The notes beneath the pieces were generated by a model. That model had not been told where the DNA came from. It saw only the letters and a program-made list of their open reading frames with translations, and made no database searches. From Phormidium tenue FACHB-1050 (GTDB lineage: Bacteria; Cyanobacteriota; Cyanobacteriia; Pseudanabaenales; Pseudanabaenaceae), in assembly GCF_014696925.1 (NCBI RefSeq), contig NZ_JACJQY010000039.1:1-57291 (forward strand): 57,291 bases of DNA, in the 5' to 3' direction. Position 1 is the stretch's first letter. Every line of letters starts with the position of its first letter. Below, in pieces: positions 33,401 through 41,199 of this stretch. A program made the translations under genes and the position numbers.

Positions 33401-35912
33401 ATTAAAAAAAAGTGCGATCGTCTCTCCTGATACTGAGATTCGTGTAATTACCTCTATCCAAGAGGTTGTTCATGCTGTGCAAGAAAAAAATCGTCTACTT
33501 GGGCATAGCGCTAGTGTCTTGAGCGTAGCCTTTAGTCCCGATGGCAAGACGATTGCCACTGGCAGTGTGGACAACACCGTCAAATTGTGGAATCTCGAAG
33601 GCAAAGAACTCCAAACCTTGAAAGGGCATAGCGCTAGTATCAGTAGAGTAACCTTTAGTCCCGATGGAAAAACCATTGCTACAGCAAGTGAAGACAGCAT
33701 CGTCAAATTGTGGAATCTCGAAGGCAAAGAACTCCAAACCTTGAAAGGGCATAGCGCTAGTATCAGTAGAGTAGCCTTTAGTCCCGATGGAAAAACCATT
33801 GCTACAGCAAGTGAAGACAGCATCGTCAAATTATGGAATATCGAAGGCAAAGAACTCCAATCATTAACATTAAAAGGACATAGTGATGTTGTAGTTTGCG
33901 TAGCCTTTAGTCCTGATGGCAAGACGATTGCCACTGGCAGTTTTGACAAAACTGTCAAATTGTGGAGTCTTGAAGGCAAAGAACTTCAATCATTAAAAGG
34001 ACATAGCGATGTTGTCTTTAGCGTTGCCTTTAGTAATGATGGAAAGATCATTGCTACTGGAAGTTATGACAACACTGTCAAACTGTGGAATCTCGAAGGA
34101 AAAGAAATCCAATCATTAAAAGGACATAGCGCTAGTATCATTAGCCTTGCCTTTAGTCCTGATGGCAAGACGATTGCCACTGGAAGTTTTGACAACACTG
34201 TCAAACTGTGGAATCTCGAAGGAAAAGAAATTCAATCATTAAAAGGGCATAGCAATGGTGTAAGTAGCGTAGCCTTTAGTCCCGATGGCAAGACCATTGC
34301 AACAGGAAGTTTTGACAGCACCGTCAAATTGTGGAATCTCGAAAAAAAAGAAATCCAATCATTAAAAGGACATAGCAGTGTTGTCAGTAGCGTAGCCTTT
34401 AGCTCCGATGGCAAAACGATTGTCACAGGAATTGATGACAGCACCGTCAAATTGTGGAATCTTGAAGGAAAAGAACTTCAAACCCTCAATGGGCATAGCA
34501 GTGTTGTCAGTAGCGTAGCCTTTAGTCCCGATGGCAAGACCATTGCAACAGGAAGCTTTGACAACACTGTCAAATTGTGGAATCTTGAAGGAAAAGAACT
34601 TCAAACCCTCAATGGGCATAGCAATCGTGTCATTAGCGTCGCCTTTAGTCCCGATGGCAAGACTATTGCCACTAGCAGTGAAGACCTAACTGTCAAATTG
34701 TGGAGTCTCGAAGGTAAAGAAATCCAATCATTAAAAGGGCATAGCGATGTTGTCTTTAGCCCCAGTGGCAAGACCATTGCAACAGGAAGTTATGACAACA
34801 CTGTCAAACTGTGGAATCTCCAAGGCAAAGAGATCCAAACCTTAAAAGGACATAGCAATCGTGTCATTAGCATAGCCTTTAGTCCCGATGGTAAAACCAT
34901 TGCTACAGGAAGTGGTGACACCACCGTCAAACTGTGGAATCTCCAAGGCAAAGAGATCCAAACCTTAAAAGGGCATAGCAATCGTGTCAGTAGCGTTGCC
35001 TTTAGTCCCGACGGCAAGACGATTGTCACAGGAAGTGGGGATAATACCGTCAAATTATGGAATCTCGAAGGTAAAGAAATCCAATCTTTGAAAGGGCATA
35101 GAAATCCTGTCATTAGCGTCGCCTTTAGTCCCGATGGCAAGACGATTGCGACAGCAAGTAGGGACAAAACCGTCAAATTGTGGAATCTAGACTTAGACCG
35201 TCAAATGGGACTTGCTTGCTATTGGTTGCAAGACTACATTTCAACTCAGCCAGACTTACAGCAAAAACTAGCAACTTGCCGCGATCCTCAAACCCTGAAA
35301 GCGGCGGCTCCTGCCCTAGTCGCTGAAGCAAGAACTAAAGGGATGAATGGTAAACCTGAAGCTGCGCTATCACTATTTCAAGAAGCCAAAAAACTAGATC
35401 GCAGTATCACTCTCGATCCGCAAACAGAAATTAATCCATACTTCATCCCAAAAGGAGAACGCTTAGCCCAAGAAGGCGATATCAAGGCTGCTTTAGTTGC
35501 CTATGATGAAGCTATAAAGCGAAATCCCAATATCAAAGTTCCCGCAGATTCATGGGCTACCCTTTGCTGGAATGGAAGTATATATAACTCTGCCAAAAAC
35601 GTTATATTTGCCTGTGATAATGCCATCAAACTCGAACCAGATAGCAATTACTATCTGCAAAGAAGGGCAATAGCAAAAGCGATCGCTGGTCAAAATGATG
35701 AAGCAATCAGTGATTTTGAAAGTTATCTAAAAAAAATTTACAACAGAAAGCTTAAAAGTTTACTTTTTGTCATAGAAGGTGCTGACTATCTAAGCTTTGG
35801 AGATGAGGAAGTAAAAGAGTGGCTTGAGGAGCTAAAGGCAGGAAAAAATCCAATTACCGAAGAGAAATTAGAGGAATGGCGACAAGCGGCAAAAAGAACT
35901 AGAGGTTCTTAA
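30414..35912 (+). CDS. STAND NTPase (nSTAND1-like) with TPRs, a membrane segment and 14 WD40 repeats
   Basis: A protein of about 1832 residues. Parts in order: an N-terminal STAND-like module with no P-loop (LLLVRCNYQDLRDRLITCLK, IVWWISDAVHKRIIRVAPDF, residues 20-180); TPR-like helices (about 230-480); an nSTAND1-type NTPase with Walker A YGKSGVGKSSLVNAG (about 517) and Walker B LVLIFDQFEEFF (about 635); a predicted membrane helix GVGIVASVMAVGAGIAGFMA (about 938-960); 14 WD40 repeats (about 1027-1592); and C-terminal TPR-like helices. The first ATG with sensible context is 30414; an upstream TTG at 30372 would lie next to the pepA terminator. STAND proteins act as ATP-driven switches in signalling and phage defence, but this one's trigger and output are unknown. 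A 42-codon dispersed repeat interrupts the NTPase. Confidence 0.92.
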   Translation: MSDESTLTSANISPENEDLLQELSMTLDLYEGEFKLLLVRCNYQDLRDRLITCLKEIHPQPIHEIRLPRSQKDLYNYIISQVPSETPAALSIVGLDELEDLQAALLDLNINREMFRNHCPYPIVWWISDAVHKRIIRVAPDFESWTTTLDFEIATDELLNSLHDGSEALFSHVLSPSEVPFFKKLGEIHRLGSIQCSEIEIALKDLGDRGLNLEPKLQANLNFIRGLDTLPPNNSPEKALQYLQASFNYWQEIQDIERCGLLINQIGQVNYTIADAEKYRTPNWELARSGFQSAIEFFEKINRADFVANIIIRLFVTAYRMSDWDAVESIVQKALPLHQEFHEPYHLSLDYRYLAEVALQKQEWETARNQGKMALSFLDQSPQDYQKWRNLYLFIIAQAEIKLENYQEGLKLLLEAKELGDTGHPQIYIKLLTELRSLYTKQKQYLEAYVTKQEQYAIEQQYGYRAFIGAGRLQGKKSVGKSQTDVATEIEASGRKHDLDELITRIAKPSYKLIVLYGKSGVGKSSLVNAGLIPQLEHTSFEGRDVCAIALRVYTNWEEELEKALKTLSPQPLLPLESKALTPQPPLPLGEGETDSLSIEKESENKVLLPSPSGRGAGGEGIISKLREKEAQNLRLVLIFDQFEEFFFVYYNQPTERRRFFEFIGKLLNDSQNLSSLKVVLSLREDYLHYLLECNQIESMAAIDQDILSKNVLYRVGNLKVEAAKSLIQTLMEKSRFYLEPELIGAIADDLKDELGEVRPIELQVVGAQLQQEGIKTLEQYRLLGENPKAILVERYLNDVIVDCGEENERLAKFLLFMLTDERGTRPLKTREELEKDLHDLLAEMQGDTSALDLVLEIFVQSGLVVLIPESPLDRYQLVHDYLAEFIRASQAPEMAKLQQELAETKETLRETVDRLSVAVKEEEAAKFRARGRSRLAFGVGIVASVMAVGAGIAGFMALKTSVDSQFVTESYKMLSLLNGDLQLEALVEAVETGERLKKSAIVSPDTEIRVITSIQEVVHAVQEKNRLLGHSASVLSVAFSPDGKTIATGSVDNTVKLWNLEGKELQTLKGHSASISRVTFSPDGKTIATASEDSIVKLWNLEGKELQTLKGHSASISRVAFSPDGKTIATASEDSIVKLWNIEGKELQSLTLKGHSDVVVCVAFSPDGKTIATGSFDKTVKLWSLEGKELQSLKGHSDVVFSVAFSNDGKIIATGSYDNTVKLWNLEGKEIQSLKGHSASIISLAFSPDGKTIATGSFDNTVKLWNLEGKEIQSLKGHSNGVSSVAFSPDGKTIATGSFDSTVKLWNLEKKEIQSLKGHSSVVSSVAFSSDGKTIVTGIDDSTVKLWNLEGKELQTLNGHSSVVSSVAFSPDGKTIATGSFDNTVKLWNLEGKELQTLNGHSNRVISVAFSPDGKTIATSSEDLTVKLWSLEGKEIQSLKGHSDVVFSPSGKTIATGSYDNTVKLWNLQGKEIQTLKGHSNRVISIAFSPDGKTIATGSGDTTVKLWNLQGKEIQTLKGHSNRVSSVAFSPDGKTIVTGSGDNTVKLWNLEGKEIQSLKGHRNPVISVAFSPDGKTIATASRDKTVKLWNLDLDRQMGLACYWLQDYISTQPDLQQKLATCRDPQTLKAAAPALVAEARTKGMNGKPEAALSLFQEAKKLDRSITLDPQTEINPYFIPKGERLAQEGDIKAALVAYDEAIKRNPNIKVPADSWATLCWNGSIYNSAKNVIFACDNAIKLEPDSNYYLQRRAIAKAIAGQNDEAISDFESYLKKIYNRKLKSLLFVIEGADYLSFGDEEVKEWLEELKAGKNPITEEKLEEWRQAAKRTRGS
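32113..32276. mobile_element. Dispersed repeat inserted in frame in the STAND NTPase
   Basis: The 126-base core (32151-32276) has inverted ends: gccctcaccccccagcccc at left and its near complement ggggctgggggtgagggc at right, with hairpins ccctctcccattgggagaggg and ccctcgccttctgggcgaggg. It is read as ALTPQPPLPLGEGE...LLPSPSGRGAGGEG. A worn partial copy (tctcagcccccagccacttc) lies just upstream at 32113-32147. This resembles the element at 14569-14696 in length and sequence, with 126 bases equal to exactly 42 codons. Confidence 0.85.
33495..35200 (+). repeat. Fourteen 123-base WD40-coding tandem repeats
   Basis: Nearly identical units code for GHS-xxV-xSVAFSPDGKTIATGSxDxTVKLWNLEGKE(I/L)Q(S/T)LK. 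Variation concentrates in the two or three residues after GHS and around GSxDx. Unit 3 has two extra residues (SLTLK) and unit 11 lacks four (GHSDVVFSPSGK). Fourteen units fit two seven-bladed propellers. The window-edge gene at 1-516 carries the same unit. Confidence 0.92.
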
Positions 35913-36140
35913 TGGTAATTCCTGCAAAAGTAACCTGTAACTGCCCAGATCCCCGACTTTTTCTTTGCTATCAAAAGTGATTTGCAAGTTCACAAAAAAA
36001 GTCGGGGATCTTAATCTCTGCTTTTCAGGTTGTGAGCTAAGCGATCGCCCTGCTAATCTCCTCTCAAAGCGATCACCCTATTTCATTGAAAGGTAGACTA
36101 TCATAAGCGCATATTAGTCTAGCTTCTTGGAAACATAGCA
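35913..36140. repeat. Intergenic region with inverted repeat
   Basis: agatccccgacttttt (35947-35962) is the reverse complement of 35996-36011, with a 33-base spacer. The same kind of gatccccgac...gtcggggatc repeat is common between genes in cyanobacteria, as I recall. It may act as a terminator for the STAND gene. Confidence 0.75.
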
Positions 36141-36755
36141 ATGAGTCACAAAGCGATCGAGTTACCAGCATCCTGTGACTTCTCAGACTATTTCAAACTT
36201 AACTATTACCCCAAAGACCTTTTGGCATACTTTGGCTATAAATGGCAGGTTGCTAAGCTCACTCTACCTAAAACTTCACAAGTAATTACTTCTCTAACTG
36301 ATTTGCAACATCGGATAGAACGTAACTTACTGAGAATTGCCTTTGATAGTGAACTAGCTAGACGCGAATTTTTGATTGCTCCTGTCCTCATGGAAGTTAT
36401 GGATTACATCGATACCCAGTTATTTGTATCCTATCCATTAATGGTCACCGAACAATTAAAAGGCTCCCTAGACTATTACCTAGAAGCATCGCAGCAATTA
36501 TTGATTATTGAAGCAAAGAATGAGAACCTTGAGCGGGGATTTAAGCAGCTAGCAGTAGAACTAATTGCTGTGGATATAGCAGAAGTCAGTGATTGCCCTA
36601 CACTTTATGGGATAGTCTCAATCGGCAAAATATGGCAATTTGCAAAATTAGATCGTAAATCTAAGCAAATGACTCAGGATGTCGGTTTATATCGAGTACC
36701 TGAAGATCTTGCTGATTTAGTAACAAGCTTAATTGGGATTTTAGAGGAAAAATAA
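36141..36755 (+). CDS. PD-(D/E)XK nuclease-like protein
   Basis: A 204-residue protein. The segment GSLDYYLEASQQLLIIEAKN holds D111 and the E124-A-K126 signature spaced as in PD-(D/E)XK folds, and GFKQLAVELIAVDIA (Q136) follows as in many such nucleases; an upstream helix with E85 completes the pattern. The family is seen in cyanobacteria as an isolated protein of unknown role. It lies on the same strand 228 bases after the STAND-WD40 gene, which could make it a partner or effector, but a repeat lies between them. Catalytic activity has not been shown for this group. Confidence 0.75.
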   Translation: MSHKAIELPASCDFSDYFKLNYYPKDLLAYFGYKWQVAKLTLPKTSQVITSLTDLQHRIERNLLRIAFDSELARREFLIAPVLMEVMDYIDTQLFVSYPLMVTEQLKGSLDYYLEASQQLLIIEAKNENLERGFKQLAVELIAVDIAEVSDCPTLYGIVSIGKIWQFAKLDRKSKQMTQDVGLYRVPEDLADLVTSLIGILEEK

Positions 36756-36795
36756 ATACAATATCAGTGCGGTAAAAGATGCTAAGCGATCGCCT

Positions 36796-37296
36796 TTACT
36801 GCACATGCAACAGCGATAACTGATAATAATTTTCCGCATGGGCGATCGCCTGTTGTTGCTCCTCTTCTGAAATCTCGCGCATCACCTTCGCAGGCACACC
36901 TGCCACCACCACACCCGCAGGCACATCCTTCGTCACCACCGCCCCCGCACCCACAATACTCCCCGCCCCAATTTTCACCCCTTCCAACAGGATTGCCCCC
37001 ATCCCAATCAAGCAACCGCGCCCAATTTCCGCACAGTGAATCACCGCCCGATGCCCGATCGTCACATATTCACCAATTACCAAGGGCTGGTCAGGATCGC
37101 CATGCAAGATCGCCCCATCCTGAATGTTCGTACAGTAGCCGATCTCCATGCGATTGACATCCGCCCTAATCACCACCTTGTACCAAATATTTACGCGATC
37201 GCTGAGATGCACATCGCCAATTACCACCGCATCACTAGCAATAAAAGCAGCACGGGAACAGTCTGGGGTGGGTAGTTGCGAATAGGGAAGATGCAT
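36796..37296 (-). CDS. Gamma-carbonic anhydrase family protein (left-handed beta-helix)
   Basis: A 166-residue hexapeptide-repeat protein, with repeats such as [20 protein letters not shown] and [20 protein letters not shown]. It has the expected histidines in [17 protein letters not shown], which bind zinc in gamma-class carbonic anhydrases. In cyanobacteria related domains occur in CcmM, but this one is a free-standing YrdA/CaiE-like protein, so real carbonic anhydrase activity is uncertain. The ATG is embedded in one arm of a 25-bp palindrome and no ribosome binding site is visible. Confidence 0.85.
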   Translation of the reverse strand: MHLPYSQLPTPDCSRAAFIASDAVVIGDVHLSDRVNIWYKVVIRADVNRMEIGYCTNIQDGAILHGDPDQPLVIGEYVTIGHRAVIHCAEIGRGCLIGMGAILLEGVKIGAGSIVGAGAVVTKDVPAGVVVAGVPAKVMREISEEEQQQAIAHAENYYQLSLLHVQ

Positions 37297-37353
37297 ATTG
37301 TTTATTATTATAGGAGCGTGCTTAGCAGGCTCCTATAATAATAAACAATATGC
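37293..37353. promoter_or_regulatory. 25-bp perfect palindrome between divergent genes, covering a start codon
   Basis: Bases 37293-37317 (gcatattgtttattattata ggagc) pair perfectly with 37329-37353, with an 11-base loop. The gamma-carbonic anhydrase ATG (37296-37294) is in the left arm; the ABC ATPase gene begins 13 bases after the right arm. RNA from either direction could fold over a start site. The word ggagc in the arms is not a good ribosome site. Confidence 0.85.
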
Positions 37354-37366
37354 CAGCCAATAACCT

Positions 37367-39172
37367 ATGTCACAACCCCTCGATTTAGCCCAAACTCCAA
37401 CACAGACTGAAGATTTCTTGCTTTCTGTGCGTAATTTACAGGTTAGCTTTAGGGGCGATGAAGGCATCGTCCATGCTGTCAAAAATATTTCCTTTGACCT
37501 TGCCCAAGCACAAACCCTTGGCATAGTCGGCGAATCTGGCTCTGGCAAATCGGCAACAGCTTTAGCAATCATGGGCTTATTGGGAGAATCTGGCAAAATT
37601 ACCAATGGGGAAGTTATATTTCGCCCCAGTGGAGAATCTCCGATTGATCTAGTGCGCGTGTCACAACAGAAAATGCTCAAATACCGAGGCGATCGCATAT
37701 CGATGGTATTTCAGGAGCCGATGACATCGCTCAATCCCTTGTTTACTTGCGGCTATCAGGTGATCGAAGCAATTCGGTTGCATCAAAAGGTATCGGAGCA
37801 GGAGGCAGAAGCACGCACGATTCAGCTATTTCAGGAAGTGCAATTACCCAATCCTGAGCAACTAATTGAACGCTATCCCCACGAACTTTCGGGTGGTCAA
37901 TTACAACGGGTGATGATTGCGATGGCGATTTCCTGCAATCCGCAGTTGATTATTGCTGATGAGCCGACAACGGCGCTAGATGTCACCGTACAAGCGACAA
38001 TTCTGAAATTGCTCAAAGAAATTCAGCGATCGCGTCAGATGTCGATGATTTTTATTACCCATGATTTAGGGATCTTGGCAGAGATTGCGGATAAGGCGAT
38101 CGTCATGAATCAAGGGGAAGTTGTCGAAACTGGTGATACTCAAGATATCTTCCAAACACCAAAACATCCCTATACCAAGGGATTAATTGCCTGCCGACCT
38201 CAGCCCGATCGCCAGTTGCGCCTATTGCCAACGGTAAGTGACTTTATGGAAATTCAAAATGGGCAAATGGTTGAGAAAGAACCAAGTGATCCTCGTTATT
38301 TAGAAGTTGTTCCACCTGAAGAAATTAGTACACGTTTACTAGAATTACAGAAACAAGAACCAATTCTCTCTGTGCAGAACCTCAGAATTGAGTTCCCAAT
38401 TCGCAGCATTTTAGGACTTAAAAAACGATATCTCGTTGCTGTCAATAACATTAGCTTTGATGTCTATCGTGGTGAAACCCTTGGACTAGTTGGCGAATCT
38501 GGCTGTGGCAAAACCACCACAGGTCGAGCAATTCTGGGTTTAACTAATGGCGTGATGGGTTCTGTTAAATTTGAAGGACACGAAATCTCCCGCCTCAAAG
38601 GAGAAGCATTACAAAAATTACGCTGTGATCTGCAAGTTGTATTTCAAGATCCTTACGGTTCACTCAATCCGCGCATGAGTGTTGGTGATGCGATCGCTGA
38701 GCCATTAATCGTCCATAGCCATCAAGAACGGTTTCACCGCTATCGCAGTGCGACCGCAAGACAAGAAAGAGTAGCCTATTTACTAGAGCGTGTGGGTCTA
38801 ACTAAAAGCGCAATGCGTCGATATCCTCATGAGTTCTCAGGTGGTCAACGTCAACGTATTTGTATCGCTAGAGCCTTGGCCCTCAATCCTAAATTAATTA
38901 TTGCAGATGAACCTGTTTCTGCCCTTGATGTATCGGTACAGGCTCAAGTTCTCAATCTCTTAAAGGAACTCCAAGCAGAATTTGGCTTAACCTATATTTT
39001 TATTTCCCATGATCTCGGCGTAGTCAAATTTATGAGCGATCGCATCATGGTGATGAACAAGGGCGAAATTGTCGAACTAAACACTGCTGAATCCATCTAC
39101 ACCAATCCTCAAGAACCCTATACTCAAAAACTAATTAGCGCCATTCCCAAAGCTTTAGTTTTATCTCCCTAA
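37367..39172 (+). CDS. Peptide/nickel-type ABC transporter, two fused ATPase domains
   Basis: A 601-residue protein with two Opp/Dpp-type ATPase halves, like GsiA or YejF. Half one has GESGSGKSATAL, LSGGQLQRVMIAMA and LIIADEPTTALD. Half two has GESGCGKTTTGR, FSGGQRQRICIARA and LIIADEPVSALD. Each ends in the region that marks oligopeptide importers (HPYTKGLIACRP, EPYTQKLISAIP). The permeases and binding protein are not adjacent, so the substrate (peptide, nickel or glutathione) is open. The gene is transcribed away from the gamma-carbonic anhydrase gene. Confidence 0.9.
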   Translation: MSQPLDLAQTPTQTEDFLLSVRNLQVSFRGDEGIVHAVKNISFDLAQAQTLGIVGESGSGKSATALAIMGLLGESGKITNGEVIFRPSGESPIDLVRVSQQKMLKYRGDRISMVFQEPMTSLNPLFTCGYQVIEAIRLHQKVSEQEAEARTIQLFQEVQLPNPEQLIERYPHELSGGQLQRVMIAMAISCNPQLIIADEPTTALDVTVQATILKLLKEIQRSRQMSMIFITHDLGILAEIADKAIVMNQGEVVETGDTQDIFQTPKHPYTKGLIACRPQPDRQLRLLPTVSDFMEIQNGQMVEKEPSDPRYLEVVPPEEISTRLLELQKQEPILSVQNLRIEFPIRSILGLKKRYLVAVNNISFDVYRGETLGLVGESGCGKTTTGRAILGLTNGVMGSVKFEGHEISRLKGEALQKLRCDLQVVFQDPYGSLNPRMSVGDAIAEPLIVHSHQERFHRYRSATARQERVAYLLERVGLTKSAMRRYPHEFSGGQRQRICIARALALNPKLIIADEPVSALDVSVQAQVLNLLKELQAEFGLTYIFISHDLGVVKFMSDRIMVMNKGEIVELNTAESIYTNPQEPYTQKLISAIPKALVLSP

Positions 39173-39179
39173 AAACCTG

Positions 39180-39211
39180 ATTTCGTGGGGTGCTTCGCTC
39201 CCCTACGAAAT
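39180..39211. repeat. Imperfect hairpin between the ABC ATPase and Uma2 genes
   Basis: atttcgtggggtgc pairs imperfectly with ctcccctacgaaat around ttcg. It lies right after the ABC ATPase stop and ends upstream of the next ribosome site, so it is a possible terminator. Confidence 0.55.
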
Positions 39212-39234
39212 ACTCTCAAATTAAGAAGGTAATT

Positions 39235-39807
39235 ATGCTAACTCTCACCCAAAAATATTCCCTTACCGAGTACTTTGATCGTGAAATTCTTTCAGAGACA
39301 AGAAATGAATACATTGATGGAGAAATCAAACCGATGACTGGTGGAACCCCAACCCATAACCGTATTATTGGCAATTTCTTTGCTGCTTTACATCAAGCAA
39401 TCCAAGACAAACCCTATGGAGTATTTGTCACCGATCAGCGTCTTTGGATTCCTGTTCAAAAAATAGCCACATATCCTGATGTAATGGTTATCGCAGAACC
39501 ATTTGAATATCAAGAAGGAAGAAAAGATACCTTAGTCAATCCTATTTTGATTGCCGAAATTCTATCGCCATCAACAGCAAGCTATGATCGGATTGGCAAA
39601 TTTGAATCCTATCGGACTATTTCCTCATTCAAGGAATATTTGCTAATTTCTCAAGATCGCAAGTATGTCGAACATTTCTATAAAGAAGGCGATCGCTGGA
39701 TATTCACGGTCTATGAAAACGATGCGACTATTTCCCTATCATCCTTTGAAGTAGCGATCACTACTTCAGTTCTATATAATCGTATTAATTTTGAATTAGA
39801 ACCTTAA
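39235..39807 (+). CDS. Uma2 family endonuclease-like protein
   Basis: A 190-residue protein of the Uma2 (DUF820) family, abundant in cyanobacteria, with a PD-(D/E)XK fold. Typical features are TEYFDREILSETRNEYIDGE, YPDVMVIAEP, the ILIAEILSPSTASYDRIGKF segment with its acidic and Lys residues, and SFKEYLLI. The start at 39235 has a good AAGAAGG ribosome site upstream; an earlier start at 39190 would place it in a hairpin. The targets are unknown and many members may not be true nucleases. Confidence 0.88.
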   Translation: MLTLTQKYSLTEYFDREILSETRNEYIDGEIKPMTGGTPTHNRIIGNFFAALHQAIQDKPYGVFVTDQRLWIPVQKIATYPDVMVIAEPFEYQEGRKDTLVNPILIAEILSPSTASYDRIGKFESYRTISSFKEYLLISQDRKYVEHFYKEGDRWIFTVYENDATISLSSFEVAITTSVLYNRINFELEP

Positions 39808-39841
39808 GGATTGAGAGCGCTTTGCGCTCTCAATCCTTAAG
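39803..39841. terminator. 18-bp hairpin between convergent Uma2 and gshA genes
   Basis: cttaaggattgagagcgc pairs perfectly with gcgctctcaatccttaag (loop ttt). It includes the stop codons of both genes (39805-39807 and 39837-39839), so it serves as a shared terminator-like structure, although there is no long T-run. Confidence 0.8.
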
Positions 39842-40982
39842 ATAATAACAACGCTTCTGCTAGTTCTTTATCCATTTGTTCAGCAGAGGCGATCGCATCA
39901 GTCATGATTTGGCGAGGTGAAATACCATTGTGATAAGCTGCAAGCCAACGTTGGGCTTCATTACCCTGTTCGAGAATTTTTTTCAATGGTGACAAGAAGC
40001 ACCATACACCGTTATCCTTAGCACGCGATCGCAATTCTTCGTATTGATCTGAAATCCATTCCCTTGCGGTAATTTGTTCGCCTGTTTGCCAATGGGTCAA
40101 AACTGCATCAAGACTATTAATAGCAGCAGCAACTTCATTTTGATCGGCGATCGCCGCAAGTTCTTCAGGAGTAAACTTAGTTGCATGGGGCGCAAGGGGA
40201 TCGAGCGATGAACCGATTCCAGCTTCGAGAAATTGATTGAGGCGCATTTCTAAAAGAGCCGTAATCGCGAGTAATGCGACGGGATCGATAACTAGATCAG
40301 AAATTCGCAGTTCTAAACGGTTAAGGTTATAGGGGCGATTATCGCCATTAGGACGCACCGATGACCAGAGATGACGCACATTTTGCATCGTGCCTAACTG
40401 CAATTGTTGTTCTGTCCATTCTACGAAATGATGATGACTGCTAAATAAAGGAACTAGCTTTGGAGTTTTTGGAAACATTTGCCAACGGGAAGAATGGAAT
40501 CCTGTTGCTTTACCATCAAGGAAAGGAGATGCGGCACTTAGGGCAAGATAAAGCGGTGCTTCCAAACGAATTAACCGACAAGCCGCGATTAATAACTCTA
40601 GATCGGGGATACCGACATTAATATGAATGCTTGCAGTTACGACATCAGTTCCGTAGGTCTGCTCGATGTAAGTGTGATAAGGATTCTGGGGATCAGAACG
40701 ATAAAAATGATCGACCCCACCCAAAGCTAGCGTACTTCCTGGCATCAAAGTGTAATCACCAAGCGATCGCAAATAGCTGCGTAGCTTCTGGCGTGGCTCT
40801 ACCAATGCCATCAGCAACGGCTCATATTTATGAAAAGGCGGCGTGATGTATTCAACATTGCGACTGTCTGGCTCGCGCACAAACCCATTTAGATTAGCTA
40901 CAATGCGATCGCTAAAGCCCACCACATCCCCCGTCGGTGTAGAGGTGTAGATTTCCACTTCAAAGCCTTTGGATAAAAGCAC
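39837..40982 (-). CDS. gshA: Glutamate-cysteine ligase, cyanobacterial type
   Basis: The first enzyme of glutathione synthesis, joining Glu and Cys with ATP. The protein (381 residues) belongs to the cyanobacterial GshA family: it opens MLLSKGFEVEIYTSTPTG, which holds the acidic residues of the carboxylate-amine ligase site, and has YGTDVVTASIHINVGIPD and NLNRLELRISDL. Glutathione protects against photooxidative stress in these bacteria. The opening ATG agrees with homologs, as I remember them. It converges on the Uma2 gene. Confidence 0.92.
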   Translation of the reverse strand: MLLSKGFEVEIYTSTPTGDVVGFSDRIVANLNGFVREPDSRNVEYITPPFHKYEPLLMALVEPRQKLRSYLRSLGDYTLMPGSTLALGGVDHFYRSDPQNPYHTYIEQTYGTDVVTASIHINVGIPDLELLIAACRLIRLEAPLYLALSAASPFLDGKATGFHSSRWQMFPKTPKLVPLFSSHHHFVEWTEQQLQLGTMQNVRHLWSSVRPNGDNRPYNLNRLELRISDLVIDPVALLAITALLEMRLNQFLEAGIGSSLDPLAPHATKFTPEELAAIADQNEVAAAINSLDAVLTHWQTGEQITAREWISDQYEELRSRAKDNGVWCFLSPLKKILEQGNEAQRWLAAYHNGISPRQIMTDAIASAEQMDKELAEALLLS

Positions 40983-41107
40983 GGGAGGTTTCCTTTTGCT
41001 ATAGACACTTTTATTAGCCTACCGTGCAATGCGATCGCTTTAAAGATGCCTTAAGACATACAGCAAGTAAGAATCCCCAATACAACGCTTTGCGCTTAAT
41101 TAAATCC

Positions 41108-41158
41108 CAGAGAAATTTTTGGAAGCGGCGCGGAGCGACGCTTCCAAAAATTTCTCTG
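41108..41158. repeat. Hairpin upstream of gshA and downstream of the DUF3095 gene
   Basis: cagagaaatttttggaagcg pairs with cgcttccaaaaatttctctg, with one mismatch near the loop cggag. The centre (gcggcgcggagcg) resembles the GGCGC family, but no conserved outer flanks are seen. Confidence 0.75.
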
Positions 41159-41199
41159 TACTACTCAAAGCTTCAATAGGCTGTAATGCAAAGAGTTTA

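Noticed and set aside
33470-35176. Several minus-strand open frames opposite the WD40 repeats
   Set aside because: They repeat with the same period as the WD40 units and are reverse images of the repeats.
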